NCBI GenBank assembly: GCA_003586115.2
Contig: QVOM02000057.1
Coordinates: 8,930,611 to 8,994,610, forward strand
Reading direction: 5' to 3'
Length of the DNA stretch: 64,000 nt
Source: Salvator merianae
Lineage: Eukaryota > Chordata > Lepidosauria > Squamata > Teiidae
Shown here: positions 47,401 to 58,414 of the stretch, piece after piece
Layout of the letters: every line of letters begins with the position of its first letter
How positions within the stretch are numbered: the stretch's first letter is position 1
The notes under the pieces: generated by a model
What the model was told of the DNA's origin: nothing
What the model saw: only the letters and a program-made list of their open reading frames with translations
Database searches by the model: none
Program-made: the position numbers and the translations under genes

Positions 47401-50400
47401 ATTACAGTTACCAAAATATGTGCTGAAATATGCTGGTTTTCATGTAGCATTTTTTAGTTTGGCTCTTACCTAATAACATATGAAGACTTAGGGTGTTATT
47501 CTGTTCTAACATGGTATTGACTATGGAGTGCGGATACTGTCCACACTGCATGGCCCTAGTGCCTTACCTGAACAAGGCTAGTGGCATTCATGGTGGAAAT
47601 GCTGGTAGCCTTGCCTGATGCTTATCATGGCAGCTGCTGGGAATTGTCCAGCTACTGCCCTGGTGACCGCCAGGGCAGAGCAGCATGCAGGCATGACTGG
47701 TTGATGGCAATGGCCCAGTCACCATACATGGCACAGTGGCCAAGGTAAGTGCCGTGCCAACTCACCTTACGGGAGTTGACTATCAGCAGACAAATTTGTG
47801 CTCCACAGCTAGGAGTGATTGGAAGCAGAAGCACTTTGCTAGCAAGCGTCCTTTGACGCTTGCTAGCACAAAGCACGAATAGGCCCAAAGTGTCTGGGAC
47901 AGTTATGGATCATAGGGGACTGGAGAGTATATCTCATTTCTTTCTGAATGTTTGGAGATTTCCTTTGGATTGGATAGAGAACAAATAGTGGAATAAAAAA
48001 CAACTACACTTTAGCAGTAAACCGCCTCACTTATCTGTGTCAGAGAGGTGCTGGTCCTTTTTGGCCAAAAAGTACTTTGTGTCTTTCTTTCTTATGTTTC
48101 TTTTTTGTGAGATTTAGAGTTTATTCCCATAGCTTTGTGCTTACCTTGGGGTTTGGGAACTGGCAACATGACCAAGGAATGCAGAGGTAGGAGGGAACAA
48201 TCCAGCTTCTAAGACTCATTTCCAAATGAAAGGACACATGGATGACATTGGTCTATGTGTTCTCTTCTCCATGCACAACTTATAATGGCATGCAACTGAA
48301 GAGCAAATATGAATAGTATCATGACCTACTAATAAATGGCTTTATGGAAAGTCTGGAATAAATATAAAAGTAGATTATACACTAAAATATCAATGTGGGT
48401 TTCTCCACACGAAGGGTTATTTAAAAAGTCTAGGAGAAGAGATAAATGGATTAAATATGAAGAAGCGTTGAGTAAAAATAATGCAACACATGAATTTTCT
48501 TTAAAAACAAGAGAGCAGTTACATCAGGAGAGTTTACGGGTACAATGGTTTATGTATGCTCAACTTGTGGCTGTATTTAAAGAAGATAAAAGAAGGATGA
48601 ATTTTGAACTAGAAAGACAAAAATGGGAAGAAGATCTTGAGAAAGAAGAGAGGGGTACTATATGTACACTGTATAAACTAATTTTAAAATAGAACAAGAA
48701 CAAGTTAAAGAATATATGATAGTATGGGCTAGAAATTTTAATTGTAATATTTTGACAGAACAATGGGAAAACCTTTGGACTAAAGATATGAAATTTATTG
48801 CTATGCAATGCTTTAAAAGAGAATATATATAAGATGATGGATCGATGGTATTTAACAAGCAAGAAGCAAGAAGGTACCTTTTACCCTATGTGGTGTAGTG
48901 TAAAAGCAAAAAAATAAAATAAAAATGGGATGCAAATATTTACGGTTATGCAGAAGATCTTAAAGATTAACATTCCTTTTAAGCCAGAACTTTACTTATT
49001 GGAGATAATAGAAAATAAGTTTGATGGTGTTACTGTATTAATGCAAAATATGGTAACTGCAGCTAGAATTGTATACGCACAGAAATGGAGAGAGGACAAA
49101 ATACCAATGGTGGATGATTGGTTGGTTAAAATGATGGACCATGCTGAGATGGATAAATTGACTAACTTACAGAGAAATAAGATAGTTGATAGGTTTTATG
49201 AAAACTGGAAACCCTTTATTGACTTTCCACAAGAATCGGAAAGTTGACTTGCGATTGCTGGATTTGAAGAATGAAGCGGAAAAGACAATTAGTAGAATAA
49301 AAGAAGTGAGTGATCAGGAGATGCAAGAAATATGAAGCACAGAAGAAACTTTGGAAGAAGGAGGAAGTCAGTAGCAAAAAATGGTATTTTATGAATTTTT
49401 GAATTAAATGTAAATTTTATATATCTTAAATTAAAAAAAAAGAAGATAATCCAGGGTACAGACGGATGGTACTGGGAAGTTTGCTGGTATTTGATTCAGT
49501 TTCTGATATTCTTCCCTTTGCTAGCTTCACTGTTTTTTAAGAGATCTTCATTTCAACAACAGTGTAGGAGAAGAAATATCTTTTGATGAGAATGAGAACT
49601 TAGCAACTGATTATGACATCACCAATTTGGTCACATTTCCTAATGGATCCTTTCACAAGAAAGTCATAGGAAGGATGGATGTCCAGGTTCTTGCTGAGAA
49701 AGGTTTCACCATTAATGGAAATGCCATTGAGTGGAGTCCCATGTTGAATCAGGTTTGAATCCCAATACTTTTTCTGAACCCAGTCTGTATATTTATGAAT
49801 GGATTTGTTGCTGTTGGTTTTCATCATATACAATGGAAATGTCAGATATGGGAAAAATTGCATTTCCTTCAGTTACCCTATCAATGTGGGTCACTTCTAT
49901 TTTTTTCCTCTCTCTCTGCTTTTCTTTTGCACTTGGTTTTGAGATTAAAAAAATGAATAAACAAAAAAACTATGTAGCATATAAAGACATAGAATATTTC
50001 TTACATCTCTTTCTGTATTCAAATTCCACAGGGTTAGAGAAGTTAAAATAATAAGATGCTGAAAAAGAAATTGTGTATAGGTCTACCCCCAAGGAAATTG
50101 ATGGCAGGATCCTCACCATCCTCTTGGACCATGTCAGCATAAGGTCATCTTGTGTTACCTGCTCCTGGCTCCTCTGAGGGGTACAAATTCAGTCCCAGTG
50201 CACTATATTGACAAAGGGTGAAAACCTCTCTGCAAATACAATGCAGTCCAAATTCTGTTCTGCTGCTTTTGGTTAGAAAAGTGGTAAATGACAGAAATAG
50301 CCCAAGGCCTGTTCCAGGCTCCAAAAGTTTCTCACCTCTAAGGTCTGGTGAAATGCTTTTTATATTCAATTTCCAATACTGGGGAAATTTTCTCACCCAG

Positions 50401-53400
50401 CCTTCAAGCTAGGCTGGATTGAGGTGGTCATGTTTTACCCCTCTCCTGTCCTTGAGAAAGCACTATGACTCAGGAGTGGTCCACACAGGGCACACTATAG
50501 TTCTTATGCAGAACTTGTCATTGTTCTCTATGTCTCTCAATAAAAAGAGATTCTGCCTGTTCGCACTTTCCAGACTAGTATGGCATAAACAATACCATAC
50601 TAGGCTGGGAAAAGACCCAGTAGCGCAGCATCCATCAGAACTTTGCACACTGGAACAGTTCTGTACCAGGTCTGCAGCACTCGAGACCTGTGCCATGGCA
50701 GTGGCAATGGGAATATCTAGAATCTCCTTTCACAAAATTTCCCATCCTTCTTGGACATTTCTGTCCTTTAAGACATCCAGCCAATGAATCCTCCCTACCC
50801 TCTTTCTGAGTCCATCAAAATCTGCTCTTCTGAAGTCCAACCTTGAGGTCTGAGTCTTCTCAGGTCTTCCAAAATTCTCAGGTGCTATCCAAAAGTCAGT
50901 GATAGCATGGTCACTGCCTCCCAGGGTTCTGTCACCCTTACTTCCTCAACCATTTCCTCCATGTTGGTAAGAATTAGGTTTTAAGATAGCAGTTACTGTG
51001 TTTTTTTAACTCCATCTTTTGGCAAATGAAGTTATCTGCAAGAGAGGGTAAGAAATTATTGGACCCCTGACTTTTGCCTGAAAGAGATTCCCAACAAATG
51101 TCCAGATAGTTAACATTTCCCATAGCCACTATGACATATTTTGCTTAAAGCTTGGCCATCTGATGAATAGAGTTCATCCATATCTTCTGTTTCTCTTGGG
51201 GGTCTATAATACACTCCTACAATAGTATCCTTTGTGTTGCTTTCTCCTTGTATTTTCACCCAAATGGCTTCTACAGGACTTTGATTTCCAGGTGTACCAC
51301 ACACATCCCAGGGGAGAAAATTATATAGGGTGGGTGCAACCACAGAGAAGACACTAGAAGAAATCTTCAGGAATTTTTGGTATAAGAGCAGAAATTCCTC
51401 AGAAAATTGCTGTGGTCTTCCTGGTCTGGAATGGGTTTGCAGGGGAAATTACTGGGGAACTGAGATTCAAGGCTTCTTGCAATGTCATTTGGAAAAGAAG
51501 GAATGTTGTTGTTTTACACAGTATGCTACAGAATTTAAAGTAGAATCTACATGGCACCATTATGGTCCCATGGATTCATACCCTTCACAAACATAGTACA
51601 GTAGGTTCCCCTGCTGAGTATGGTAATTATATACATTTGAAATGTAACAACAATTAAAAAAAATCTAAAAAAAGAAAAGAAAAAAAAGAATCTCTCCTTA
51701 GAGAATTGTAAAAGTAGAATGGGGGTAAGATTTCTACTTTTATATGGCACTAAGATACTGGCACCACTGCTACCACTTGTTTGATTTAACTCATCTCCCA
51801 CTCTTCAAGGTGGCACTGACAGCCCTGGGTTTTTCTTGGACACAGGAAATGACGGCAGAAAATAGAGTCTTTTCCTGTCTTTGAGGAAACATCCCTAGCT
51901 TGAGACAGTGGGATGTCTGTGGTCAAGAAGAGTGTGGCACTCATTAGAATGCTGTGCCAGAGCAGATCCTTCCTATCTGTCTGACTACAAAGGAAGTGAC
52001 TTCCTCTACTTTCACTGATGGGTGAATGGACCAGAGATGAAATCCAATGTCTTTTCAGGGAATCAAAGAGCTGCTAGGTGGCCCCTTCATCTCCTTTTTT
52101 CTTCCTCACTCAGGGTAACCTCTCCTTTGGATTCTGATTGTTTTCATCAGGGTAGGCTCCAAGTAGACCCCGGGACTTTTCCCTGACATGAAATATGAGG
52201 GTTAAAAAGCTTCCTCTTTCTGTAAGCAGCAAATGGCAAACCAAGTACTTAGTTGAGCTTCCTGGTTACGGCACTTGCGACATGAACCCGCTCAACATAC
52301 TACCTCATTACCTTGCCTGGAACATTTTTATACAATTTTTACACATTTATTTATAAAAATATGAAAATGACATGAATATCTATTTTAAAATAAGATTAAA
52401 AATATCCATTATGACAGGCGACTTGCATGGACATTCTGGTCTCCTCATGTGTCTGTTGTGCTGTGTAGGCACCAGGGTCTCCCTTAGCTTAGCTCACAGC
52501 TGATTGGCATGGCAGCACACTGTGAGCTTAATTAAGGGCTCCTCATTTTGTCTGAGGGTAAAGTTCTCAGGCCCTGACTGAGATGCCCTTTCATAGCCTC
52601 CAGGGTGGTAGCATGCCTTCCCAGCTACATCAGTGTAGGGACACAAGAAAATGCATCATTGTAGGGGCTAAGAAAGGATGTATTCATAGGTCAGTGGAGG
52701 TCACAGCCTAGTTCTTCACTAAATATTTAAATCTTGTAACAGGAAACTCTCTCGGGTGTCACACCATTTCCTATAGGTAGTGGCCACCACAGAGAAGATT
52801 CTGCTGTTCTAGCTTCAAGACAGCAGTCAGTAATCTGAGACATCTTAAGAAGGATCTGTTGGGATCCAGGGGATTTATATCTCTTGAAATCATGCATACT
52901 TTTTTCATTTCTTGTTACATCAGACTGTGCCCAATTCTACCTGTGTTGAGAGCTGCCATCCTGGACAGAGCATATCAATCCAGCCAGGGAAGCAAGTGTG
53001 TTGCTATGACTGTGTTCAGTGCTCCCCAGAAAGTATTTCGACCTTGTGGGGTGAGTGAATGAATCAAGATGACCTTGGGGGGTAGGGAGAGAAACCTGAA
53101 GGTTTATGATTTAGGTCTTTTTAATTAAACTGAACAAAATCTCTCCAGCAGACAGGCAGAAGATAGTGGCATACCTTATATTCACCAATATAGACAATAT
53201 TTTTAATGTTGTGCTTTAACCCTGTTTAAGTAGTTTGAACTTTGTTTGACAGCAGGATTATTGATTTTAAAAGCCACAGTTTACTCCATGCTAGACTCCT
53301 AGTAGAAGAGCATTGTCATCTGTTTGTCAACCATAATCTGAAATCTCTTATTTTTATTATGGAGAAAGCTTTATTGTCAAGGGATTAAGGCTTGGATGCT

Positions 53401-56179
53401 GTCTCCAGGTTGGAGAGACAGACAGGTTGCCTCAAAAGGCCACTTGAAGGGAGCAAATAAACAGTAAAGATGAAATATTAAATATTAGAATATTAGAAAT
53501 ATTAAAGCAAAAAGGGATTTCCCTTATTGGTGACTTTTTTGATGAAAAAAATGAGTTATTTACAAACCAGAAATTAAGAGAGATATTGGGACCTAGAAAT
53601 TGGCTACAGACAAATGCATTGACCAGTTTCTTCAAGGCTAACAATATTCCGGAATTATTTAAATTACCAACTACTAAATTTGAGGAAATAATTAAAAAAT
53701 GGCTAAAGAATAGAAAAGGAACTAGTAGTAGGATTTATAAGTTAATAATTGACGCTAAAGAAGATATAATTAAGGGTATGGTTGGTACCTGGCAAAAGGA
53801 TATAAATATTAGCAGACAGGATATTGAAAACAAGATAGGAGATATTCAATTAACAAAATATAACAGAATTAAAGAGGTAAAGATGAAGCTGGTTCATAAA
53901 TGGTACAGAACACCAGCTCAATTAGCCAACATGATAACTACACTTTCCCCTCATTGTTGGCATTTATGTGGTGTTAAAGGTACATGTATACATATGTGGT
54001 GGGTTTGCCCAGAAGTTCAATTATTTTGGAAAACTGTGGAAGCTAAAATATATGAAACTATGAAAATAAGGCTTATATCTTCTCCAGAATTATGTATTTG
54101 GCAGATATTTACAGGTTTAAGTATTAGAAAAAATCAAGAATACATGTTGACCCAACTATTATATGCAGCATTGGCTACAATAGTATATGGATGGAGGGAT
54201 AAACTAAAATGGTCATTGGAAATTTGGTTTCATTGTGTACTGGACCAATATAAATTTGACATCTCCAGACATTACAGTCTTAAATATATGGGAATAGAGG
54301 GATCAATTACAGTTAAAGAGAAATGGAAATATTTTCTGGAATATATAAACAGACCAGAAGCACCATGTTTATTGAGAACTGAAGTATTAAATATTAACAA
54401 ATGGTTGTCCATATAAACTGAATACATGTTTTCAGCTGTTCGGGACTAGGATGGGGTGGGGGTGGGGTGGATCAAAAGATATATATAATTGAATATGATA
54501 TAATGTAGAAAACACTATGGATTATCAGATTGTATTGATTGTACTGATATTATATTCAAAATAAGATTATATATATATAAAAAACCAGAATAAAAATATA
54601 TTAAGATTAAAAAAAAAATGGCAGTTGAAAGTTTTGCTCATGAAGTAATATACATAATGTAAGAGGTTTCAGTCCATGTTTTCCACCAAAAGGAAATGCT
54701 ATGACTTTCCTGATGGAAAATTCTGCAGGCAGGGGCTCCATACAACCAGGTTCTTCTCCCCTGCTCACTCATTCTAATTGCTGGGGAAATTTCTCACCCA
54801 CCCTCCTGTCACTTTCTAGGAAAATTCTCTGTAGATACTGAAAGTAAGCAAAGCAGAGGAAAAGCCGGAAGAGATTGGACTCAGAGACTACAAGAAGGCA
54901 GAGGTCACTAGACCCTGTCAATGCAGGGTCTGTTGTCTAAAGGAACACCTTCATCAGCAGCATAGCCTACTGGCATTGACAAATACTGGGATGATCCATT
55001 CTACATAGAAATAAAAATAGTACTGGAGAGTCATGGCAGAAGTCACTGGAAGAACTTCAATTAATAAATATGAGCAAATATATTCTGAAAGCATGAATAA
55101 TGGCAAATGTAGCTCTAATTTAGGAGAATGCTATGGATAAATATTTCCTTGAGAACATTGTGGTCAGTATTACTGCACTTTTAGTTATCATTGACCCTTT
55201 GACCATCCCAGAATAATAACAGGTTTTGTTGATCATACCACATAGACCACTGCCTATTAATATGGAATATTTGCTCATTTCAGATGCCCCAAAGTGTAGA
55301 GCCTGCTCAGAAGATCAATATGCAAACAAGAACCAGGATTGTTGCTTCCCCAAAGGATTAAGCTACCTGTCTTATAAGGAGCCTTTAGGAGCAGTTCTAG
55401 CCTCTTTGGCTCTTCTACTTTCTGTGATCACAGTCATTGTGATGGGGACCTTCTATTGGCACCAGAATACTCCTATTGTCAAAGCCAACAATAGGAATAT
55501 TACATGGACTTTGTTTGGCTCTCTCCTGTTTTGTTTTCTCTGCTCATTCCTATTCATAGGAAGGCCTGGAATGGTGACCTGCATTTTGAGGCAAACCTTG
55601 TTTGGCATCATCTTCTCTGTTGCTATTTCTTGTGTCTTGGCAAAAACTATCACTGTGATTTTTGTCTTCATGATGGCCAAGCCTGGAAACAGTGTAAAAA
55701 AGTGGGTGGGGAAGAGGCTGACAATTTCTGTCATCATTTTCTGTTCTCTCTTTCAAACTGGCATCTGCACTTTTTGGTTGGCAAACTCCCCCCCATTCCC
55801 TGAGTTTGACATGCATTCCCAGGTCAGAGAGATCATCTTGCAATGCAACGAAAGGTCAAATTCCTTGTTCTATGTTGTTTTGGGCTATTTGGGCTTTTTG
55901 GCCTTTGTTAGCTTCTCTGCGGCTTTTTTTGCTAGAAAATTGCCTGATACTTTCAATGAAGCCAAGCTGATCACCTTCAGCATGTTGGTCTTCTGCAGCG
56001 TTTGGGTATCTTTTGTTCCCACTTACTTGAGCACCAAGGGAAAATTCATGGTGGCTGTAGAAGTCTTCTCCATCTTGGCATCTAGTGCTGGCTTGATGGG
56101 TTGTATTTTTCTTCCCAAATGGTACATTATTATAGTCAAGCCTGAGCTGAATACAAGAGACCAGATAGCAAGGAAATAG
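38197..56179 (+). CDS. Vomeronasal type-2 receptor copy B (V2R, class C GPCR), six intact exons
   Basis: Exons: 38197-38447, 40394-40679, 43820-44674, 49525-49752, 52924-53050 and 55284-56179. Lengths 251, 286, 855, 228, 127 and 896 sum to 881 codons including TAG, a predicted 880-aa receptor, normal for the family. Every junction has AG/GT and consistent phase (2, 0, 0, 0, 1), and no exon holds a stop. Residues 1-30 are signal peptide, about 31-540 the Venus-flytrap ligand domain, 541-600 the Cys-rich linker and about 605-865 the 7TM domain with a short tail. It should sit in the dendrite membrane of vomeronasal neurons and signal through Go/TRPC2; that role is known for the family, not shown here. 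It lies in tandem with copy A. Introns carry copy-specific L1, CR1 and MITE insertions that leave splice sites untouched. Confidence 0.92.
38448..40393 (+). other. V2R-B intron 1
   Basis: Tracks copy A intron 1 (5721-7562) over most of its length. AT-rich stretches occur at 38780-38830 and 40070-40110. No element or gene was recognised. Confidence 0.65.
40394..40679 (+). CDS. V2R-B exon 2
   Basis: The acceptor is TTGCAG|C and the donor [27 protein letters not shown] (an N-glycosylation sequon), [20 protein letters not shown] and YKMPQ are the conserved V2R exon 2 blocks. Phase 2 in, 0 out. Confidence 0.9.
41309..41773. mobile_element. MITE in V2R-B intron 2 with paralogous empty site
   Basis: The ends are GGCCCTGTTCTCACTTTG and (reversed) GTGTGTTTTCACACTTACC. 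TTT flanks both sides (41306-41308 and 41774-41776). Copy A near 8486 reads GTGGATCTTTTTTCCCTACT with no insert, which defines the insertion and its 3-bp duplication. Confidence 0.8.
42561..42950. mobile_element. MITE shared with copy A (orthologous insertion)
   Basis: Begins GAGCCTGTTTGCACTTGCA at the same place as 9292 in copy A. The right part (GTTGTGAATAAAACTG) is decayed. It lacks the U6 pseudogene seen in A. Confidence 0.55.
43820..44674 (+). CDS. V2R-B exon 3 (core ligand-binding lobes)
   Basis: The acceptor is CCATTAG|CTTAG and the donor GGCAG|GTAATT. The 855-bp exon, phase 0-0, encodes 285 residues without a stop: [20 protein letters not shown], then [81 protein letters not shown] and IDSWQ. 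These are the standard V2R exon 3 blocks. This exon is entirely missing from copy A. Confidence 0.95.
47491..47886. mobile_element. Decayed GGG...CCC MITE in V2R-B intron 3
   Basis: The right end reversed reads GGGCCTATTCGTGCTTTGTG, then CTAGCAAGCGTC, as in the other family members. The left end GGGTGTTATTCTGTTC is degraded. The flanks TTA and AAG do not match, so edges are approximate. Confidence 0.5.
48341..49441 (+). mobile_element. 5'-truncated L1 LINE (ORF2 C-terminal region)
   Basis: Frames at 48336-48692 ([38 protein letters not shown]) and 48930-49247 ([38 protein letters not shown]) encode the L1 ORF2 C-terminal domain, ending in a poly-A run near 49433. Frame breaks lie between them. 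The paralogous site in copy A (about 19440) is empty. Confidence 0.83.
49525..49752 (+). CDS. V2R-B exon 4
   Basis: The acceptor is TGCTAG|CTTCAC and the donor CAG|GTTTGA. 228 bp, phase 0-0: [20 protein letters not shown] ... [15 protein letters not shown] ... [16 protein letters not shown]. Open and co-linear with copy A exon 4. Confidence 0.9.
49753..52923 (+). other. V2R-B intron 4
   Basis: Holds a truncated MITE-like end near 50552 (CCTGTTCGCACTTTCC), an antisense CR1 fragment (50717-51300) and otherwise nothing recognisable. It lacks the SINE and CR1 tail present in copy A intron 4. Confidence 0.65.
50717..51300 (-). mobile_element. CR1 LINE fragment (endonuclease C-terminal half)
   Basis: Nearly the same sequence and orientation as 176-760: minus-strand [20 protein letters not shown], then VYYRPP, and the degraded region where GDFN would lie. 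Frameshifts and a disrupted GDFN site show it is dead. Confidence 0.8.
52924..53050 (+). CDS. V2R-B exon 5 (cysteine-rich linker)
   Basis: The acceptor is ACATCAG|ACT and the donor TGGG|GTGAGT. 127 bp, phase 0 to 1: [19 protein letters not shown], then [17 protein letters not shown]. All linker cysteines of copy A are kept; PPG of copy A reads SPE here. Confidence 0.9.
53051..55283 (+). other. V2R-B intron 5
   Basis: 2.2 kb against 0.9 kb in copy A. The difference is the L1 at 53450-54618. The remainder aligns with copy A intron 5. Confidence 0.75.
53450..54618 (+). mobile_element. 5'-truncated L1 LINE with a 276-codon open ORF2 C-terminus
   Basis: The frame at 53586-54416 carries [40 protein letters not shown] (the Cys/His-rich C..C....H..W.C motif of L1 ORF2) and a helical C-terminus. 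The element ends in a poly-A run at 54609-54618. It is a different subfamily from the two other L1 tails in the window. Copy A intron 5 has no insert here. It is not a host gene despite the open frame. Confidence 0.85.
55284..56179 (+). CDS. V2R-B exon 6 (seven-transmembrane domain)
   Basis: The acceptor TTTCAG|AT completes a split Asp codon. 896 bp to TAG 56177. Linker end [10 protein letters not shown], then seven membrane spans with [90 protein letters not shown] and the tail [13 protein letters not shown]. This is diagnostic for a V2R transmembrane exon. Confidence 0.96.
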
Positions 56180-56198
56180 AGAGGATTTTCAGACTTAA

Positions 56199-56700
56199 TG
56201 CCTAAAAATGGAATAATTATCCCATTCTAAGGTGGTACTACTCAGCATGGACACCACAGTCTGCACTGTGTGTCTATAGTCTGCACTACAGGTAGGCTAC
56301 TAACTTTCATGGGTGAATACTGGTATCTTTGCCCAATATTCACCTTGAGAGCAGCTGGCAAAGTGTCTGGCTACTGCCATGGCAACTGCCAGCACTGCTT
56401 AGAGCACAGGTGCATGCATTCATGATCATGTGATCATGCAGATGTGATCAGGTGCACAGGACCAGCCAGTGTGTGCAGTATGGCAGTCACAGCCATGGCT
56501 GTCTTTACAAAGTGCAGATGCACTTTACTGGGAACTATTAGCTCCTGGTAAAGCTGAGGAGAATAAACTTGTGCTCTAGAACTAGGAGAGAACGGGAGCA
56601 GTGTTATGCTGCTTCCAGCTGCTCTGGCCTCTGCAAAGTGCAGAAGCACTTTGGTAGCAAGTGTCCTTGACACTTGCTAGCACAAAGTGTGAACAGGCCC
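56199..56700. mobile_element. MITE just downstream of the V2R-B stop codon
   Basis: The right end reversed is GGGCCTGTTCACACTTTGTG, then CTAGCAAGTGTC. The left end is degraded (TGCCTAAAAATGGAATAATT). TAA flanks both sides (56196-56198 and 56701-56703). It lies in the presumed 3' UTR and is missing at this position in copy A. Confidence 0.6.
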
Positions 56701-57637
56701 TAAATGTCCAAAGACAAATGTAGATGTGCTGATAATCTGCTCAGGAATGATAAGAATATTGAGAATGGATATTATCTCCATCTTCCATTGACCTCACTGT
56801 GCATAATATATTGTGAATATATTAGCTGACTGTGATCTTGAATATGTATGAAGGAGGAAGGCAGAGTGAACTCAAGCTTTGGACAGTTGTGTGGGTTAGG
56901 ACATTGTCTCAGTTTTCCTTTTTGGGTCAGTTGCCCTTGGTTGGAATCCCTGCATTTAGTGCAACCTGCAGCATCTAGAAAAGCACCACAAAGCACACAC
57001 AAAACAATTATCTGCTACTTCCTTACATGGTTTATTTATTTATTTTATTATTGTTATTTTTTAAATTATTAATACCCAAGGTAAATTCAGCTTTGGAAAG
57101 AGTGGGACGGAACAGCAAGGAGCCCCCTTTAATAATGATAGACAGTGGCAGGGAGAAGAATTTCTTTGCTTTTTTCCTCCTGGTGGTGGTGTTTTCCTGG
57201 CAGGTCTGTGAGGTAGGAGAAAGTAGAATGCCTTTAGAAAGGAAGGTTGGTTCAGCTGCTCCAGTTCTCTGGTAATCCTACCCAGGCTGGGTAGGATATA
57301 TATCCACCAGACTGAATCCCCTTACGCCAACTTCAGGCAGAGGAGAGGAGGCATTCACTTCCAATCTCTTTGCAGTTTGACTTGAACAAGGAGTGTTGGG
57401 ATGTTCCATGTTGAGGCAAACAGGGCAGTTGTTCTCATGAAAGTGTTCACATTCAAGGCAAACACAGGGTGGATTTGAAAAATCTGTGCCTTTATTGTCT
57501 TCCATATTTTGCTCTCAAACACTCAACAATATTTGGATATGTTTTCAATTATTGATTATTTTGCTGCTTTTGCCATTTGAGTGATAGAGGTTTCAAAGTA
57601 TGTTTGTGTAAAGATGGTTGGCTACTTTGCTTTGGTT

Positions 57638-58414
57638 TAGGGGTGTGCACAAAGGCACCTTCCCCTCTTCACTTCGCAGTGCTGCGAAGCAAGGGAGCTT
57701 CATTTTCACCCGAAAATGAGAGGCTCGAAAAGGGAGCTTTTCGTTTTTGTGGTGAAAATCTTTGCAGCGACCGACCAATCAGAAACGGAGACAAATCAAG
57801 GCGAAGGGAAGACCTTTGCCACGAAGGTCTTTCCTTCGCCTTGATATGTCTCTGTTTCCGATCGCTCTCTCATTCCCCCGAGCCTGTCAGTCGCACGCGC
57901 ACACTGACAGACTAGGGGGAATAAGAGAGAGCATGATCAGAAAGAGAGAAATCAAGGCGAAGGTCTTCCCTTCGCCTTGATTTCTCCGTTTCCGATCGCG
58001 CAGTGCTCTCTCATCCCCCCCCACTCTGTCAGTGTGCGCGCTGACAGACTGGGGGGGGAATGAGAGACAGTGATCGGAAACGGAGAAAAATCAATGTAGA
58101 TTCCGATCGCTCAAGTTAAGTGCTGCCTGTCACAAAGGCAGCACTACTTTAGCGATCAGATTCAGCATTGATTTTCTGACATTTCCGATCGGTCTCCCTC
58201 TTTTAGGCTGCGTGAAGCTTCTACGCTCTGATGCAGGAGCTTCTCGCGGCCAAAAAGAGGGAGCTCGCGGCAAATGGCGAACGTCTCGAAGGTTGCCGGG
58301 ACCTTCGCCATTCGCATTCGCGTGCCCCTTTTGTCTTTGCATTTCGCGCGAAGATGGCAGAAACGCCATCTTCGCGCGAAATTCAAAGTGCACGAAACTT
58401 CGTGCACATCCCTA
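57638..58414. mobile_element. hAT-type multi-hairpin MITE (TAGGGATGTGCAC family), copy 2, inverted
   Basis: The ends are TAGGGGTGTGCACAAAGG and CTTCGTGCACATCCCTA. The 8-bp TSD CTTTGGTT is perfect (57630-57637 and 58415-58422). Inside is the same chain of palindromes as in 10767-11497, in reverse order, with AATCAAGGCGAAGG arms and CGATCGG-like spacers. Confidence 0.92.

Larger units (their letters stand above)
44675..49524 (+). other. V2R-B intron 3
   Basis: Contains a MITE (47491-47886) and an L1 fragment (48341-49441). Elsewhere it tracks parts of copy A downstream of 12420 and 18950-19531. 45000-47480 has only short chance frames. Confidence 0.65.

Noticed and set aside
53586..54416. Possible host gene of 276 codons
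   Set aside because: Carries the L1 ORF2 C-terminal Cys/His motif and ends at a poly-A tail. It is a retrotransposon fragment.
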